Of a stretch of 35,292 nt of DNA, positions 21,650 through 31,774 are shown piece after piece. The stretch is taken from NCBI GenBank assembly GCA_947630065.1, contig CANRGE010000018.1, positions 1-35,292 on the forward strand, given 5' to 3'. The notes below the pieces were generated by a model. The model did no database searches. It was not told where the DNA came from and saw only the letters and a program-made list of their open reading frames with translations. Every line of letters starts with the position of its first letter. Positions within the stretch are counted from its first letter, which is position 1. The stretch is from an uncultured Clostridia bacterium (GTDB taxonomy: Bacteria > Bacillota > Clostridia > TANB77 > CAG-508). The translations under genes and the position numbers were made by a program.

Positions 21650-22066
21650 ATGAAAAAAGAACGGGATGAAGAAATAAGGAGTCTAAAAGAAAAGCAAAGG
21701 ATAATTATAAAACATTGTTACAGAATTATAAAGATTGCTGTAATTATAATGGTATTGCTATTAATAAGTTATATTTTAATTTTCGAAGGTATGCTTGGAA
21801 ATGAACCTATACGGCTAATTCAAGGAAAAGATGATCAAAAATATACATTAATGGAATATGCACAAAATTTTGAAATCATCAAGGAAATTGAATATATGAT
21901 ACCAATAGACAAAAAAAATATGACTCCTAAGCAGCAACATACTCAATTAATAAATATTATGGCAATAATATGTATGGCAGTTTTATTTGTTATTTATGCG
22001 GTATTAGGTTTGATGGTTCTTTTTATTGAAATGATTATAGAAGTATTTTCAATAGGAGAAGATTGA
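21650..22066 (+). CDS. Hypothetical two-pass membrane protein
   Basis: I do not recognise this 138-residue protein. A basic N-terminus (KKERDEEIRSLKEKQR) is followed by two membrane segments (about 28-47 and 104-128) and an outward loop of about 55 residues with Met- and Lys-rich sequence. ATG 21650 is preferred because AAAGGAGA sits 8 bases upstream; ATG 21644 is too near. It has its own promoter and terminator, so it is a single gene. No motif suggests a function. Confidence 0.6.
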   Translation: MKKERDEEIRSLKEKQRIIIKHCYRIIKIAVIIMVLLLISYILIFEGMLGNEPIRLIQGKDDQKYTLMEYAQNFEIIKEIEYMIPIDKKNMTPKQQHTQLINIMAIICMAVLFVIYAVLGLMVLFIEMIIEVFSIGED

Positions 22067-22078
22067 AATTTCATTTTT

Positions 22079-22108
22079 AAGGTAATGGCTTATGCTGTTA
22101 CCTTTTTT
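22079..22108 (+). terminator. Rho-independent terminator
   Basis: AAGGTAA/TTACCTT stem with an inner GC/GC pair and TTAT loop, then T6. Confidence 0.88.
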
Positions 22109-22155
22109 CTTTGGCATATATTCAATTGAAAATAAATAAAATATTATAATTAATA

Positions 22156-22184
22156 TTGTTAATTTATAATTTTAAAGTTATAAT
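22156..22184 (+). promoter_or_regulatory. Promoter of the exchanger gene
   Basis: TTGTTA at 22156-22161 and TATAAT at 22179-22184 with 17-base spacing, 34 bp before the start codon. Confidence 0.6.
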
Positions 22185-22217
22185 TGATAATATATTGTAA
22201 ACAAAGGAGATTTTGTA

Positions 22218-23177
22218 ATGATATTGGAAGTTGTTTTAGTAATATTAGGATTTATACTACTAATTAAAGGAGCGGATTTTTTAGTAGATGGTTCATCAAA
22301 CATAGCAAAGAAATTTCATATACCTGAAATAATAATAGGATTAACAATTGTATCAATAGGAACTTCGATGCCAGAATTATTTGTAAGTATTACTTCAGCA
22401 TTAGAAGAACATTCAGATATGGCTGTTGGAAATGTAATAGGAAGTAATTTATGTAATTTATTATTAATTTTGGGACTATCTGCAGTTATAAAGAAAATAG
22501 AATTTAAAAGAGAAACTAGATTAATAGAAATCCCAATAATGTTATTAGTAACAATACTTTTATTAGTAATGAGTAATACAGATAGAACTATTACACATCA
22601 AGAAGGAATAATTTTAATTATTTGGTTTGTATTATTTATACTATATACAATATATATGGCAAAAAAAGGAGAACAATTTGATAAAGAAAATACAATAGTG
22701 GAAATGAATTCTAATACAAGTAATACTAAAATAATACAAGACATTTTGTATATAATATTAGGAATAGTAGGATTAAAAATAGGTGGCGACTTAGTAGTAA
22801 ATAACTCAATTGAAATTGCAAGAAATATGCATATAAGTGAAAAAATAATAAGCTTAACAATAATTGCAGTAGGAACTAGTTTGCCAGAACTTGTAACTTC
22901 AATTACAGCAGCATTTAAAAATAATAGTGATATAGCAATAGGAAATATAGTAGGATCAAATATATTTAATATATTATTAATTCTAGGTACATCAGCAGTA
23001 TTATCTCCAATTGCATATTCTGTAAGCTATAATAATCAATTATTAGTATTAATAATATCTACAATATTATTAGCATTATTCCCATTTATAGGGGAGAAAA
23101 ATACTATGACTAGAGGAAATGGATTATCTTACTTAATAATTTATATAATTTATTTAGTAGGAATATTTGCAATATAA
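22218..23177 (+). CDS. CaCA-family Ca2+/Na+ exchanger (YrbG-like)
   Basis: 319 residues with about ten membrane segments and the family's internal duplication. The two alpha repeats read GTSMPELFVSITSA with GNVIGSNLCNLLLILG (about 55-90), and GTSLPELVTSITAA with GNIVGSNIFNILLILG (about 225-262). The acidic ELF/ELV residues are the ion ligands. The protein lies in the cytoplasmic membrane and should export calcium (or a related cation) against sodium or protons. AAAGGAG precedes the ATG. It is separated from the acyl-CoA synthetase gene by 86 bp containing a weak hairpin (23178-23206). The counter-ion cannot be read from sequence. Confidence 0.9.
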   Translation: MILEVVLVILGFILLIKGADFLVDGSSNIAKKFHIPEIIIGLTIVSIGTSMPELFVSITSALEEHSDMAVGNVIGSNLCNLLLILGLSAVIKKIEFKRETRLIEIPIMLLVTILLLVMSNTDRTITHQEGIILIIWFVLFILYTIYMAKKGEQFDKENTIVEMNSNTSNTKIIQDILYIILGIVGLKIGGDLVVNNSIEIARNMHISEKIISLTIIAVGTSLPELVTSITAAFKNNSDIAIGNIVGSNIFNILLILGTSAVLSPIAYSVSYNNQLLVLIISTILLALFPFIGEKNTMTRGNGLSYLIIYIIYLVGIFAI

Positions 23178-23263
23178 ATTGCTACTGACCATACAGTATA
23201 AGCAATAAAAAAATAAAATATTATAGAATAATAAAATAGAGTAATTAGAAAGGAATTAATAAT

Positions 23264-24982
23264 ATGAAAGAAAACGAAGTCTTATTTGAAGCAAAAGAAT
23301 TTGAAAATGTTAGAGAAATAGTAAAAAGTTCATGTAGTAAATATCCCCAAAATAATGCATTTATTATAAAAAATAAAAATGGTAATGAAATAACATATAC
23401 TAATATTACATATGAAATGTTAGAAAATGAGATAAAATCTTTAGGAGCAGCATTATGTTCTATTGGACTACATAATAAAAGAATAGCTATAATAGCTAAA
23501 AATAGATATGAATGGTGTTTAACATATATTACAACATTGTGTGGAGTTGGAATAGTAGTTCCACTAGATAAATCTTTACCAAAAGGAGAGATAGAGAGCT
23601 TACTTGTAAGAAGCGGTGCAGATGCAGTTGTTTTTGAAGAACAATATAATGATGTAATGAAAGAAATTAAAGCAAAAAATACGAAAGTGCAATTTTTTAT
23701 ATCAATGGATGAAAAAGAAGATGGAGAATTTTTATCATTTACAAAATTATTAGAAAAAGGAAAAAAATTAGTAAAAGAAGGAGACACACAATTTTTAGAA
23801 ACAAAGATTAATAGAGAAGAAATGAATATAATTTTATTTACTTCTGGTACAACATCACAATCTAAAGCTGTAATGTTATCTCAAAAAAATATAATGTCTA
23901 ATATATTTGCAATAAGTTCAGTTGAAAGAATACTTAGTACAGACACCTCAATTGCATTTTTACCATTGCATCACACATTTGGTTCTACAGCTTTATTGTT
24001 ATTTCTTAGTTATGGTGTTACAACTGTATTCTGTGATGGACTAAAATATGTACAAAAAAATTTAGCTGAATACAAAGTTAGTGTGTTTGTTGGAGTACCA
24101 TTACTATTAGAATCTATGCATAAAAGAATATTTAAAGAAATAGATAAGCAAGGAAAAACTAAAAAAGTAAAATTTGGGTTAAAATTAAGTGAAATACTAT
24201 TAAAAATTGGAATTGATATAAGAAGAAAATTATTTAAAGATGTATTAGATTCACTAGGAGGAAATTTAAGATTTATTGTTTCTGGTGCGGCAGGTATAGA
24301 TAAAAATGTTGCTAAAGACTTTAACTTATTTGGAATTAAAACTGTTCAAGGTTATGGATTAACAGAAACATCTCCAGTATTAATAGCAGAGAATGATAAA
24401 TATATTAGATATGGTTCAGTAGGATTACCTATGAGAAATGTTGAAATAAAAATAGATGAGCCAAATGAAAAAGGAATAGGAGAAATTATTGCAAAAGGAC
24501 CAAATGTAATGCTTGGATATTATGAAAATGAAGAAGCAACAAAAGAAGTTTTAGTAGATGGCTGGTTTCACACAGGAGATTTAGGATATAAAGACAAAGA
24601 TGGATTTATTTATATAACAGGAAGAAAGAAAAATGTAATTGTAATGAAAAATGGAAAAAATATATATCCTGAAGAATTAGAAGTATTAATTGCAAAAATG
24701 CAATATGTAGAAGAAAATATGGTATTTGGAATACCAACACAAGATGATGACTTAGATTTAGCTGTAAAAATTGTATATAATGAAGATTATGTTAAAGAAA
24801 AATATAATGATATATCTGAAGAAGAGTTAAAAGATATTATATGGAAAGATATAAAAGAAATAAATAAAACAATGCCACCATATAAGTATATAAGAAAGCT
24901 AATAATAACAAAAGAACCAATGATTAAAACAACAACACAGAAAATAAAAAGGTTTGAAGAAATGAAAAAAATGGGTTATTAG
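23264..24982 (+). CDS. AMP-forming acyl-CoA synthetase/ligase
   Basis: 572 residues of the ANL superfamily. The phosphate loop LFTSGTTSQSKAV is at about 189-202, the adenine motif YGLTETSPV at about 365, the ATP motif GWFHTGDLGY at about 440, the hinge ITGRKKNVIVMKNGKN at about 450-470, and a C-terminal domain ending with a TTQKIKR lysine region that supplies the adenylation lysine. The length and motif order resemble long-chain fatty acyl-CoA ligases. It would activate fatty acids for membrane lipid use or beta-type chemistry; chain length is not deducible. AGAAAGGA lies before the ATG. No neighbouring fatty-acid genes point to a pathway. Confidence 0.85.
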   Translation: MKENEVLFEAKEFENVREIVKSSCSKYPQNNAFIIKNKNGNEITYTNITYEMLENEIKSLGAALCSIGLHNKRIAIIAKNRYEWCLTYITTLCGVGIVVPLDKSLPKGEIESLLVRSGADAVVFEEQYNDVMKEIKAKNTKVQFFISMDEKEDGEFLSFTKLLEKGKKLVKEGDTQFLETKINREEMNIILFTSGTTSQSKAVMLSQKNIMSNIFAISSVERILSTDTSIAFLPLHHTFGSTALLLFLSYGVTTVFCDGLKYVQKNLAEYKVSVFVGVPLLLESMHKRIFKEIDKQGKTKKVKFGLKLSEILLKIGIDIRRKLFKDVLDSLGGNLRFIVSGAAGIDKNVAKDFNLFGIKTVQGYGLTETSPVLIAENDKYIRYGSVGLPMRNVEIKIDEPNEKGIGEIIAKGPNVMLGYYENEEATKEVLVDGWFHTGDLGYKDKDGFIYITGRKKNVIVMKNGKNIYPEELEVLIAKMQYVEENMVFGIPTQDDDLDLAVKIVYNEDYVKEKYNDISEEELKDIIWKDIKEINKTMPPYKYIRKLIITKEPMIKTTTQKIKRFEEMKKMGY

Positions 24983-25044
24983 AAATTTTAGTTAATATAA
25001 CTTATTAGAATGTTGAAAAAATTATATCATTATAAAGATGTAAT

Positions 25045-25202
25045 AACAGTAGAAATAATAAGCTAAAAAATTCCGTTCTCCAAGGCGTTTTAGACAAGTT
25101 GGTTTTAGCAACTACTGAGACACACTATTCTTAGCAAAAGCATTGTGGCGCTGTCGCTTCTCAGGGTCGAACTCGTTTTTTATCTTATTATTTTCTACTG
25201 TT
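25045..25202 (+). ncRNA. Structured RNA of undetermined family, 6S-like layout
   Basis: The 158-base stretch is richer in G+C than its flanks and has no reading frame. A long closing helix pairs AACAGTAGAAATAATAAG with its complement (25184-25202, one bulged T); the next helices are AAAAAA/TTTTTT and GTTC/GAAC. A central open region holds AGTTG/CAACT, and an inner arm CTGAG/CTCAG encloses CACA/TGTG and GACA/TGTC. A long closing stem, an open centre and a distal arm resemble 6S RNA, the RNA polymerase regulator, but I cannot confirm the consensus. It lies between the acyl-CoA synthetase gene and the Phe T-box. Confidence 0.55.
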
Positions 25203-25266
25203 TCAAACAATTAATTTATTTATGAGTATTTAGTAACAAACTTATAAATAAATTCTTATATAATTA

Positions 25267-25295
25267 TTGACCAATAAGCAAAATTATGTTATTAT
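25267..25295 (+). promoter_or_regulatory. Promoter of the pheST operon
   Basis: TTGACC at 25267-25272, 17-base spacer, TATTAT at 25290-25295; the T-box leader starts about 20 bases later. Confidence 0.65.
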
Positions 25296-25317
25296 AGTAT
25301 ATATTTAGAAACCAATT

Positions 25318-25549
25318 AAAAAGTAAAGTAAGTTTAGAGCAAGATATTTAAAGAGAGATGAATGGTAGCTGAAAAATTCATTAATATTACTAAACTGAAA
25401 TTTCACTTTTTAGGAGTTGCTTTGAAATAGCAGTAGAGGCAAACGGTTGTTACGTTATAACTATTAAGAGGTTAATTATTTAATTAATAAATTTAGGTGG
25501 TACCACGAAAAAATCGTCCTATGGTGATTATTCGTGGTATTTTCTTTTC
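25318..25549 (+). promoter_or_regulatory. Phe-specific T-box leader
   Basis: Stem I has base AAAAAGT (25318-25324)/ACTTTTT (25405-25411) and upper stem AGTTTAG/CTAAACT. The internal loop between them holds the specifier TTC at 25402-25404, a Phe codon. An AGAGA motif lies inside stem I. The T-box sequence AGGTGGTACCACG is at 25495-25507; its TGGT bulge fits the A-CCA end of both tRNA-Phe genes in this window. The terminator pairs TACCACGAA (25501-25509) with TTCGTGGTA (25531-25539), then a T-rich run. Uncharged tRNA-Phe should stabilise the antiterminator and switch on pheST. Confidence 0.93.
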
Positions 25550-25575
25550 ATATATAAATAGAGGAGGAATAAAAT

Positions 25576-26631
25576 ATGAAGGAACAAATTGAACAGATTA
25601 AGATTAGTGCAAAAGAAGAAATTAAAAATGCAGATACTCTTGCAAACTTAAACGAACTTAGAGTAAAGTATTTAGGAAAAAAAGGACAATTAACATCAAT
25701 TTTAAGAGGAATGGGAGCACTTTCACCAGAAGAAAGACCAATAATTGGTGGAATAGTAAATACAGTTAGGGATGAATTAGAAAACACAATAAAACAAAAA
25801 GAAGAAGAACTAGAAAAAATAGAAATGTCAAAACAATTAGAAAATGAAAAAATAGACATAACTTTACCTGGTTCTAAAATGAAAAGAGGAAGTAAACATC
25901 CTGTAAATAGAATTATAGAAGAAATAGAGGATTTATTTGTATCTATGGGATATGATGTGGTTTCAGGACCAGAATTAGAAACAGATGAATACTGTTTTGA
26001 AAGATTAAATTTGCCTAAAGGTCATCCAGCAAGAGATATGCAAGATAGCTTTTATGTAACAACTGAATATTTGTTAAGAACACAAACATCAGCAGTTCAA
26101 GCTCATGTAATGATGGAAAACAAGGAAAAATCACCAATAAGAATAATATGTCCAGGAAAAACATATAGAAGAGATGATGATGCAACACATTCTCATCAAT
26201 TTGGTCAAGTAGAGGGATTAGTAATAGATAAAAATATATCATTAGCAGATTTAAAAGGGACCTTAGAAGTATTTGTAAAAGCAATGCTAGGACAAAATTC
26301 TGAGTTGCGTTTTAGACCAAGTTATTTCCCATTTACAGAACCATCTTATGAAGTAGATGTAAGTTGTTTTAAATGTGGTGGCAAGGGTTGTAACTTATGC
26401 AAACAAACAGGTTGGATAGAAATATTAGGCTCAGGAATAGTACATCCAAAAGTATTAGAAATGAACGGATATGACCCTAAAAAATATAGTGGATTTGCAT
26501 TTGGAACAGGATTAGATAGACTTGCAATGTTTAAATATGGAATAACAGATATACGTTTATTATATGCAAATGATGTAAGATTTTTAGAACAATTTGATAG
26601 AAAGGATGAGGTAAATGAAATTAAGTACTAA
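25576..26631 (+). CDS. pheS: Phenylalanyl-tRNA synthetase alpha subunit
   Basis: 351 residues. An N-terminal coiled-coil (about 1-95) is followed by the class II catalytic core with motif 2 ([21 protein letters not shown], about 193-213) and motif 3 ([18 protein letters not shown], about 310-327). It forms the alpha2-beta2 enzyme with PheT, which charges tRNA-Phe with phenylalanine in the cytoplasm. GAGGAGG is 7 bases before the ATG. The stop overlaps the start of pheT by 17 bp, ensuring coupled translation. It is controlled by the Phe T-box directly upstream. Confidence 0.97.
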   Translation: MKEQIEQIKISAKEEIKNADTLANLNELRVKYLGKKGQLTSILRGMGALSPEERPIIGGIVNTVRDELENTIKQKEEELEKIEMSKQLENEKIDITLPGSKMKRGSKHPVNRIIEEIEDLFVSMGYDVVSGPELETDEYCFERLNLPKGHPARDMQDSFYVTTEYLLRTQTSAVQAHVMMENKEKSPIRIICPGKTYRRDDDATHSHQFGQVEGLVIDKNISLADLKGTLEVFVKAMLGQNSELRFRPSYFPFTEPSYEVDVSCFKCGGKGCNLCKQTGWIEILGSGIVHPKVLEMNGYDPKKYSGFAFGTGLDRLAMFKYGITDIRLLYANDVRFLEQFDRKDEVNEIKY

Positions 26632-28984
26632 TTTTGTAAAAGATTATGTAGATATAGATGTAGATGTTAAAAAACTTGCAGATGATATGACGAGAGTAGG
26701 AAATGAATATGACTCAGCAGAAAAATTAATAAATGCAACAAAATTAATAATTGGTGAAGTAATAGAATGTAAAGAACATCCAGATTCAGACCATTTACAT
26801 GTATGTAAAGTTAATATAGGAAAAGAAGTGCTAAATATAGTTTGTGGAGCTCCAAATGTTAGAACAGGATTAAAAGTAATTGTTGCACAAGATGGAGCAG
26901 AATTACCAGGTGGAAAAATAAAAAAAGGAATGATTAGAGGTCAAGAATCTAATGGAATGTTATGTTCTATTGCTGAACTTGGTTTAGAAAATAAATTTCT
27001 AACAGCAAAAGATAAAGACGGAATACATGAATTACCAGAGACAGCAGTTGTAGGAGAAGACCCAATAAAATTTTTAGAATTAGATGATGAGGTTATAGAT
27101 TTTGACCTAACAGCTAATAGAGGAGATTTATTAAGTATATTAGGTATGGCTTATGAAATTGGTGCAATATATGATAAACAAGTAAAACAAGTAGAAGTAT
27201 CACATAAAGAAAATAATGAAAACATAAATGATAATTTTAAATTATCTATAAATACTGAAAATTGTACTATATTTTTAGCAAAAAAAGTAAAGAATGTTAC
27301 AATAAAGGAAAGCCCAACATTTATAAAAAATAGACTAATTGCATCAGGAATAAGACCAATAAACAATGTAGTAGATATAAGTAATTATGTAATGATAGAA
27401 CTAGGTCAACCATTGCATTTCTATGATGCAGATAAATTAAATGGTGAAATTGAAGTAAGAATGGCAAAAGAAAATGAAAAATTGACTACATTAGATAATA
27501 TAGAAAGAGTATTAAGTAAAGATGATATAGTAATTTCTGACGGAAAAGAAGCAATAGGACTTGCTGGAGTTATGGGAGGACTAGATACAGAAATTACTGA
27601 AAATACAAAAAATATTATAATAGAAGCGGCAATATTTAATCCAATAAAAGTTAGATATACATCTAAAAAAATATTAAGAAGTGAAGCAAGTACAAGGTTT
27701 GAAAAGGGGCTAGATTCTAATAGAACTTATATGGCAGTCGATAGAGCATGTAATTTATTAGAAAAATATGCAGATGCAGAAATAGTAGGAAACATTGCAA
27801 AATTTGATACAACACAAAAAGAAGATAAACAAATAGAAATAGCATATGAAAAAATAAATAATATATTAGGTATGCAAATATCTAAAGAAGAAATTCAAGA
27901 AGTTTTTAGAAAACTAGGCTTTACATATGAAGATAAGAAAGAAACAATTAATGTTTATGTACCTAGAAGAAGAATAGATATAACAATTGAAGAAGATTTA
28001 ATAGAAGAAGTTGGACGTATTTATGGAGTAGATAATATTAAAGGAAGATTACCAGTAATTCCAGTTAAACCAGGTAAATATGACAAAACAACAAGAGAAA
28101 TAAGAAATAAAATGATTTCACTTGGTTTAAATGAAACATTATCATATATTTTAGTAAATGAAAAAGAAGCAAAACAATTTATAAATGATAATGGAGAAGA
28201 AATAATAAAATTATTAGATCCATTAACAGAAGAAAGAAATACCTTAAGATGTAGTATAATTCCATCTTTGTATAAAATATATGAATATAATAATGCTCGT
28301 AATGTTAAAGATGTATCTATATTTGAAATAGGTAAAGCATTCTATAAAAAAGGTGAAGAATATATAGAAGAAAATAAAGTAGCAGTATTAATGACAGGAG
28401 AGTTTTATACAGGAATAAATAATACTAAAAAAGTAGATTTCTATATGTTAAAAGGTGTAGCTGAAGAATTATTAGATTACTTAGGATATGGAGGAAGATA
28501 TAGTTTAGTATTACCACAACAATATCCAAATGAATTACATCCAGGACAAACAGCACAAATATCAGTAAATAACGATATAGTAGGAATTATAGGAAAAGTA
28601 CATCCATCAAAAACGAAAGATGATGTATATGTTATGGAAATAAATTTAGATAAATTACTAGCAAAGAAAGTAGGAAAAATGAAATATAAAGAAATTTCTA
28701 AATTCCCATCTATAAAGATAGATATTGCCATGTTAGTAGACAAAAACATTACATCAGATCAAATAAAAACTACAATAAAAAAATCTGGTGGAGGATTATT
28801 AACAAACATAGAAGTATTTGATGTTTATACTGGAAAAAATATAGATGAAAACAAAAAGAGTATGGCATATTCATTAACTTTTGAAGCAAAAGATAAAACT
28901 TTAACTGACGAAGAAGTAGAACCAATAGTACAAAAAATAGTAAACGATTTAGAAAAACAATTAGGAGCAGAATTAAGAAAATAA
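26615..28984 (+). CDS. pheT: Phenylalanyl-tRNA synthetase beta subunit
   Basis: 789 residues in the standard domain order: a tRNA-binding (EMAP-like) domain with [15 protein letters not shown] (about 54-68), the B3/B4 editing region (about 205-375), B5 (about 405-475), the core-like domain (about 480-680), and the C-terminal FDX-ACB anticodon-binding domain (about 695-787, starting [13 protein letters not shown]). The beta subunit proofreads Tyr-tRNA-Phe. The length is typical. It starts inside the end of pheS. AAAGGATGAGG precedes the ATG. No terminator separates it from the 29004 gene, 19 bp on. Confidence 0.96.
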   Translation: MKLSTNFVKDYVDIDVDVKKLADDMTRVGNEYDSAEKLINATKLIIGEVIECKEHPDSDHLHVCKVNIGKEVLNIVCGAPNVRTGLKVIVAQDGAELPGGKIKKGMIRGQESNGMLCSIAELGLENKFLTAKDKDGIHELPETAVVGEDPIKFLELDDEVIDFDLTANRGDLLSILGMAYEIGAIYDKQVKQVEVSHKENNENINDNFKLSINTENCTIFLAKKVKNVTIKESPTFIKNRLIASGIRPINNVVDISNYVMIELGQPLHFYDADKLNGEIEVRMAKENEKLTTLDNIERVLSKDDIVISDGKEAIGLAGVMGGLDTEITENTKNIIIEAAIFNPIKVRYTSKKILRSEASTRFEKGLDSNRTYMAVDRACNLLEKYADAEIVGNIAKFDTTQKEDKQIEIAYEKINNILGMQISKEEIQEVFRKLGFTYEDKKETINVYVPRRRIDITIEEDLIEEVGRIYGVDNIKGRLPVIPVKPGKYDKTTREIRNKMISLGLNETLSYILVNEKEAKQFINDNGEEIIKLLDPLTEERNTLRCSIIPSLYKIYEYNNARNVKDVSIFEIGKAFYKKGEEYIEENKVAVLMTGEFYTGINNTKKVDFYMLKGVAEELLDYLGYGGRYSLVLPQQYPNELHPGQTAQISVNNDIVGIIGKVHPSKTKDDVYVMEINLDKLLAKKVGKMKYKEISKFPSIKIDIAMLVDKNITSDQIKTTIKKSGGGLLTNIEVFDVYTGKNIDENKKSMAYSLTFEAKDKTLTDEEVEPIVQKIVNDLEKQLGAELRK

Positions 28985-29003
28985 TAGAAAGAAAAGAGAA
29001 AAA

Positions 29004-29900
29004 ATGTTAGAGTTATTAGAACATTGTACATTATGTCCTTGTAATTGTAATGTAAATAGACTAAAAGGCCAAATAGGAAGATGCAAATGCACAGACAAAA
29101 TAAAGATTGCACTTGCATCTTTACATTATTTTGAAGAGCCATGTATTAGTGGAAAAAATGGTTCAGGGACAGTATTTTTTACAGGTTGCAACTTACAATG
29201 TATATATTGTCAAAATCATGAAATAAGTGCAGAAGGTATAGGAAAAGAAATATCAATAGAGCATCTGGCTAAAATATTTATTAAACAGCAAGAAAAAGGA
29301 GCAAATAATATAAATTTGGTAACTCCTACAATGTATGTATACCACATAATTGAAGCAATAAAATTAGCAAGAGAAAATGGGCTAAAAATTCCTATAATAT
29401 ATAATACAAATGGTTATGAAAAAGAGGAAACTATAGAATTATTAAATGGGTACATAGATGTATATTTACCAGATATAAAATATGCAACTTCAAATTTAAG
29501 TAAAAAATATTCAAAAGTAGATAATTATTTTCCTATAGCTACAAAAGCTATAAAGAAAATGTATGAACAAGTTGGATTACCTGTTTTCGACGAAAATGGT
29601 TTAATAAAAAAAGGCGTAATATTAAGACATTTAATTTTGCCTAATAATATATTAAATACAAAATATATATTAAAATGGATAAAAAATGAATTACCAGAAG
29701 ATGTATATATTAGCATAATGGCACAATATTTTCCAACATATAAAGCAAAGGAAGAAAAGACATTAAATAGAAAAATAAATATAAAAGAGTACAGAGAAAT
29801 AGAAAATTATATATGTAAGCTAGAATTTAAAAATGGATATATGCAAGACTTAGGAGAACATGAAGAAGAATATGTTCCAAAATTTGATTTAAGTGAATAG
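29004..29900 (+). CDS. PflX-like radical SAM protein (COG1313)
   Basis: 298 residues. The radical-SAM motif CNLQCIYC places cysteines at 62, 66 and 69, followed by QNHEIS as in PflX-type activating-enzyme relatives. A cysteine-rich N-terminus (C8, C11, C13, C15, C27, C29) could hold a second cluster. Members resemble pyruvate formate-lyase activases, but their substrate is unsettled. The start is 19 bp after pheT, so it may be read from the T-box operon. The ribosome site (AAAGAG) is weak, suggesting lower expression or coupling. Confidence 0.82.
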   Translation: MLELLEHCTLCPCNCNVNRLKGQIGRCKCTDKIKIALASLHYFEEPCISGKNGSGTVFFTGCNLQCIYCQNHEISAEGIGKEISIEHLAKIFIKQQEKGANNINLVTPTMYVYHIIEAIKLARENGLKIPIIYNTNGYEKEETIELLNGYIDVYLPDIKYATSNLSKKYSKVDNYFPIATKAIKKMYEQVGLPVFDENGLIKKGVILRHLILPNNILNTKYILKWIKNELPEDVYISIMAQYFPTYKAKEEKTLNRKINIKEYREIENYICKLEFKNGYMQDLGEHEEEYVPKFDLSE

Positions 29901-29931
29901 ATATATATAGTTTATATTTGCACAAAGAAAA

Positions 29932-29960
29932 AGCCTTAATATTTTAGTAATATTAAGGCT
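29932..29960. terminator. Bidirectional terminator between convergent genes
   Basis: A perfect 12-bp stem AGCCTTAATATT/AATATTAAGGCT with loop TTAGT, an A-run on the left (T on the minus strand) and a T-rich flank on the right. Confidence 0.85.
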
Positions 29961-29970
29961 ATCTATTTTA

Positions 29971-31194
29971 TTAGTTTTTTTCTAATTTGAAAAATACTTT
30001 TTTACCTTTTTTCAATATAGCATATCCATCTAAGAAATCGTTTTCAGATAATACATAATTTACATCAGTTATTTTATTATCATTTAAAGTTATTCCACCT
30101 TGAGTAATAAGAGTTCTTGCTTGTCCCTTAGAAGGAGCCATTTCACATTTTATTATAGCATCTAATATAGAAATATTATAATCATCTAATGTAATACTTG
30201 GCATGTTTTCAATAGAACCTTGACCTTCAAATAAAGCTTGTGCTGCTTCTTGTGCTTTTATAGCTTCAGCGTCTCCATGAATTAATTTTGTAATTTCAAA
30301 TGCAGCAATTTTTTTAGCTTCATTAATTTCTTCGCCAGGAAGATTTGAAAGTCTTTTCACTTCATCCATAGGAAGACGAGTTAACATTCTTAAAACATCA
30401 TAAACTTCGCTATCTTGAATATTTCTCCAATATTGGTAGAACTCATAAGGAGAAGTTTTATTTGCATCTAACCAAAGAGCACCTTTAACAGTTTTTCCCA
30501 TTTTTTTACCTTCTGAATTAAGTAGAAGAGGGCATGTTACACAAAAACTTCCATTTTGATGTATTTTTCTAATTAAATCAACACCAGCTAACATGTTAGA
30601 CCATTGGTCATCACCACCAATTTGAACTTTGCAACCTTTTTCTTCAAACAAATGTAAAAAGTCATAACTTTGCATAAGCATATAATTTAATTCGAAAAAT
30701 GTAAGCCCTTTTTCCATACGTTGTTTAAAACATTCAGCATCTAACATTCTATTAACATTAAAATATATACCATATGTACGAATAAAGTCCATATAATTCA
30801 AGTCTAAAATCCAATCTCCATTATTAACTATAATAGCAGCATTATCACCTTCAAAAGAAATAAATTTGCTAACTTGTTTAATAATATTGTCAACATTATG
30901 AGAAATATCTTCTTTTGAAAGCATTTTTCTCATATCTGTTTTTCCACTAGGGTCACCAATAAATGCAGTTCCACCACCAATTAAAATAATAGGTCTGTGA
31001 CCACATTTTTGAAAATAAGACATCATCATAAGTGGAATAAAATGACCTATATGAATACTATCAGCAGTAGGGTCTATTCCTAAATATACAGATACTTTTT
31101 CTTTTTGTATTGTTTCTTTAAATTCATCTTCGTATGTAATTTGTTTTATTAAATCTCTTTCTTTTAAAACATCATAAATATTTGTATTATCCAT
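29971..31194 (-). CDS. tyrS: Tyrosyl-tRNA synthetase
   Basis: 407 residues, class I. The HIGH motif is at 48-51 (SIHIGHF), the KMSKS loop at about 230-236 as KKMGKT, and an S4 RNA-binding domain ends the protein (about 340-403, GQARTLITQGGITLN). The KMSKS variant and length match the TyrZ-like branch of Firmicute TyrRS. It charges tRNA-Tyr. GAAAGGA stands 9 bases before the ATG. I looked for a T-box in the leader and found none; a 9-bp hairpin GTAAGGCAG/CTGCCTTAC lies 31 bp upstream of the start instead. Confidence 0.96.
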   Translation of the reverse strand: MDNTNIYDVLKERDLIKQITYEDEFKETIQKEKVSVYLGIDPTADSIHIGHFIPLMMMSYFQKCGHRPIILIGGGTAFIGDPSGKTDMRKMLSKEDISHNVDNIIKQVSKFISFEGDNAAIIVNNGDWILDLNYMDFIRTYGIYFNVNRMLDAECFKQRMEKGLTFFELNYMLMQSYDFLHLFEEKGCKVQIGGDDQWSNMLAGVDLIRKIHQNGSFCVTCPLLLNSEGKKMGKTVKGALWLDANKTSPYEFYQYWRNIQDSEVYDVLRMLTRLPMDEVKRLSNLPGEEINEAKKIAAFEITKLIHGDAEAIKAQEAAQALFEGQGSIENMPSITLDDYNISILDAIIKCEMAPSKGQARTLITQGGITLNDNKITDVNYVLSENDFLDGYAILKKGKKVFFKLEKN

Positions 31195-31224
31195 TTCTAT
31201 AATCCTTTCGTTATATAAATATAA

Positions 31225-31249
31225 GTAAGGCAGAAAATAACTGCCTTAC
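31225..31249 (-). promoter_or_regulatory. Hairpin in the tyrS leader
   Basis: Perfect 9-bp stem GTAAGGCAG/CTGCCTTAC with a 7-base A+T loop. It could end the upstream 31348 transcript or stabilise tyrS mRNA; no T-run and no T-box sequence is present. Confidence 0.5.
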
Positions 31250-31347
31250 AGTAAATTAACATTGTACATAAATTAAGGTATAAACATACATAGAAAGCTT
31301 TACCTAATAACTTTTTTTAGCTATTAAGTGTAATATATAATTTACAT

Positions 31348-31608
31348 TTATAAATCATTAATTATATTATTAATTTCTGTTATTGTTTTTATTTTCTCAA
31401 AATCTTGACTTTCTAAATATCTAGTTAAATTTTTCTCACTAATTCCAGTATCTACAGATATGCCTGTTAAAGAATTAGAGTAATTATCTTTGCTAAAATA
31501 ATCTTTTAATTTTGATATTTCTAGCTTGTCTTTTGATAAACAATTTACACAAACACAATCTTCACTAACAAAAAAACATCCACAGCGCTCACATTTTTTA
31601 AATTCCAT
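31348..31608 (-). CDS. YvyF-like zinc-ribbon/helix-turn-helix protein
   Basis: 86 residues. The N-terminal zinc ribbon has CERCGCFF and CVCVNC, followed by a helix-turn-helix part (ISKLKDYFSKDNYSNSLTG, then VDTGISEKNLTRYLE). This arrangement resembles the YvyF (TIGR03826) proteins found in flagellar late-gene operons, although no flagellar gene is nearby. It may be a regulatory or nucleic-acid binding protein. ATG 31608 is used, with GGAGGG 6 bases upstream; ATG 31614 abuts the ribosome site. It is on the minus strand and 154 bp from tyrS. Confidence 0.65.
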   Translation of the reverse strand: MEFKKCERCGCFFVSEDCVCVNCLSKDKLEISKLKDYFSKDNYSNSLTGISVDTGISEKNLTRYLESQDFEKIKTITEINNIINDL

Positions 31609-31712
31609 ATACATCCCTCCAAAATTCTCTTTTGTAACATGAAAAGTTTCTTTTATGAATTACATTTTAACATAATAGTATAAAAAAATAAAGAAAAATT
31701 AATAAAAAAGTA

Positions 31713-31740
31713 TTGATAATTGAAAAAAATAATATATAAT
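31713..31740 (+). promoter_or_regulatory. Promoter of the rubrerythrin gene
   Basis: TTGATA at 31713-31718, 16-base spacer, TATAAT at 31735-31740, 34 bp before the ATG. No PerR box was recognised. Confidence 0.65.
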
Positions 31741-31774
31741 TTATAACATAATAAAAAAATAAGGAGGAATATTG

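Noticed and set aside
23178..23206. Terminator after the exchanger gene
   Set aside because: ATTGCT/AGCAAT with an inner ACTG/CAGT can pair, but it is followed by A residues, not T; too weak to call.
31195..31347. T-box riboswitch before tyrS
   Set aside because: No AGGTGG-type T-box sequence or specifier stem was found; only a 9-bp hairpin is present.
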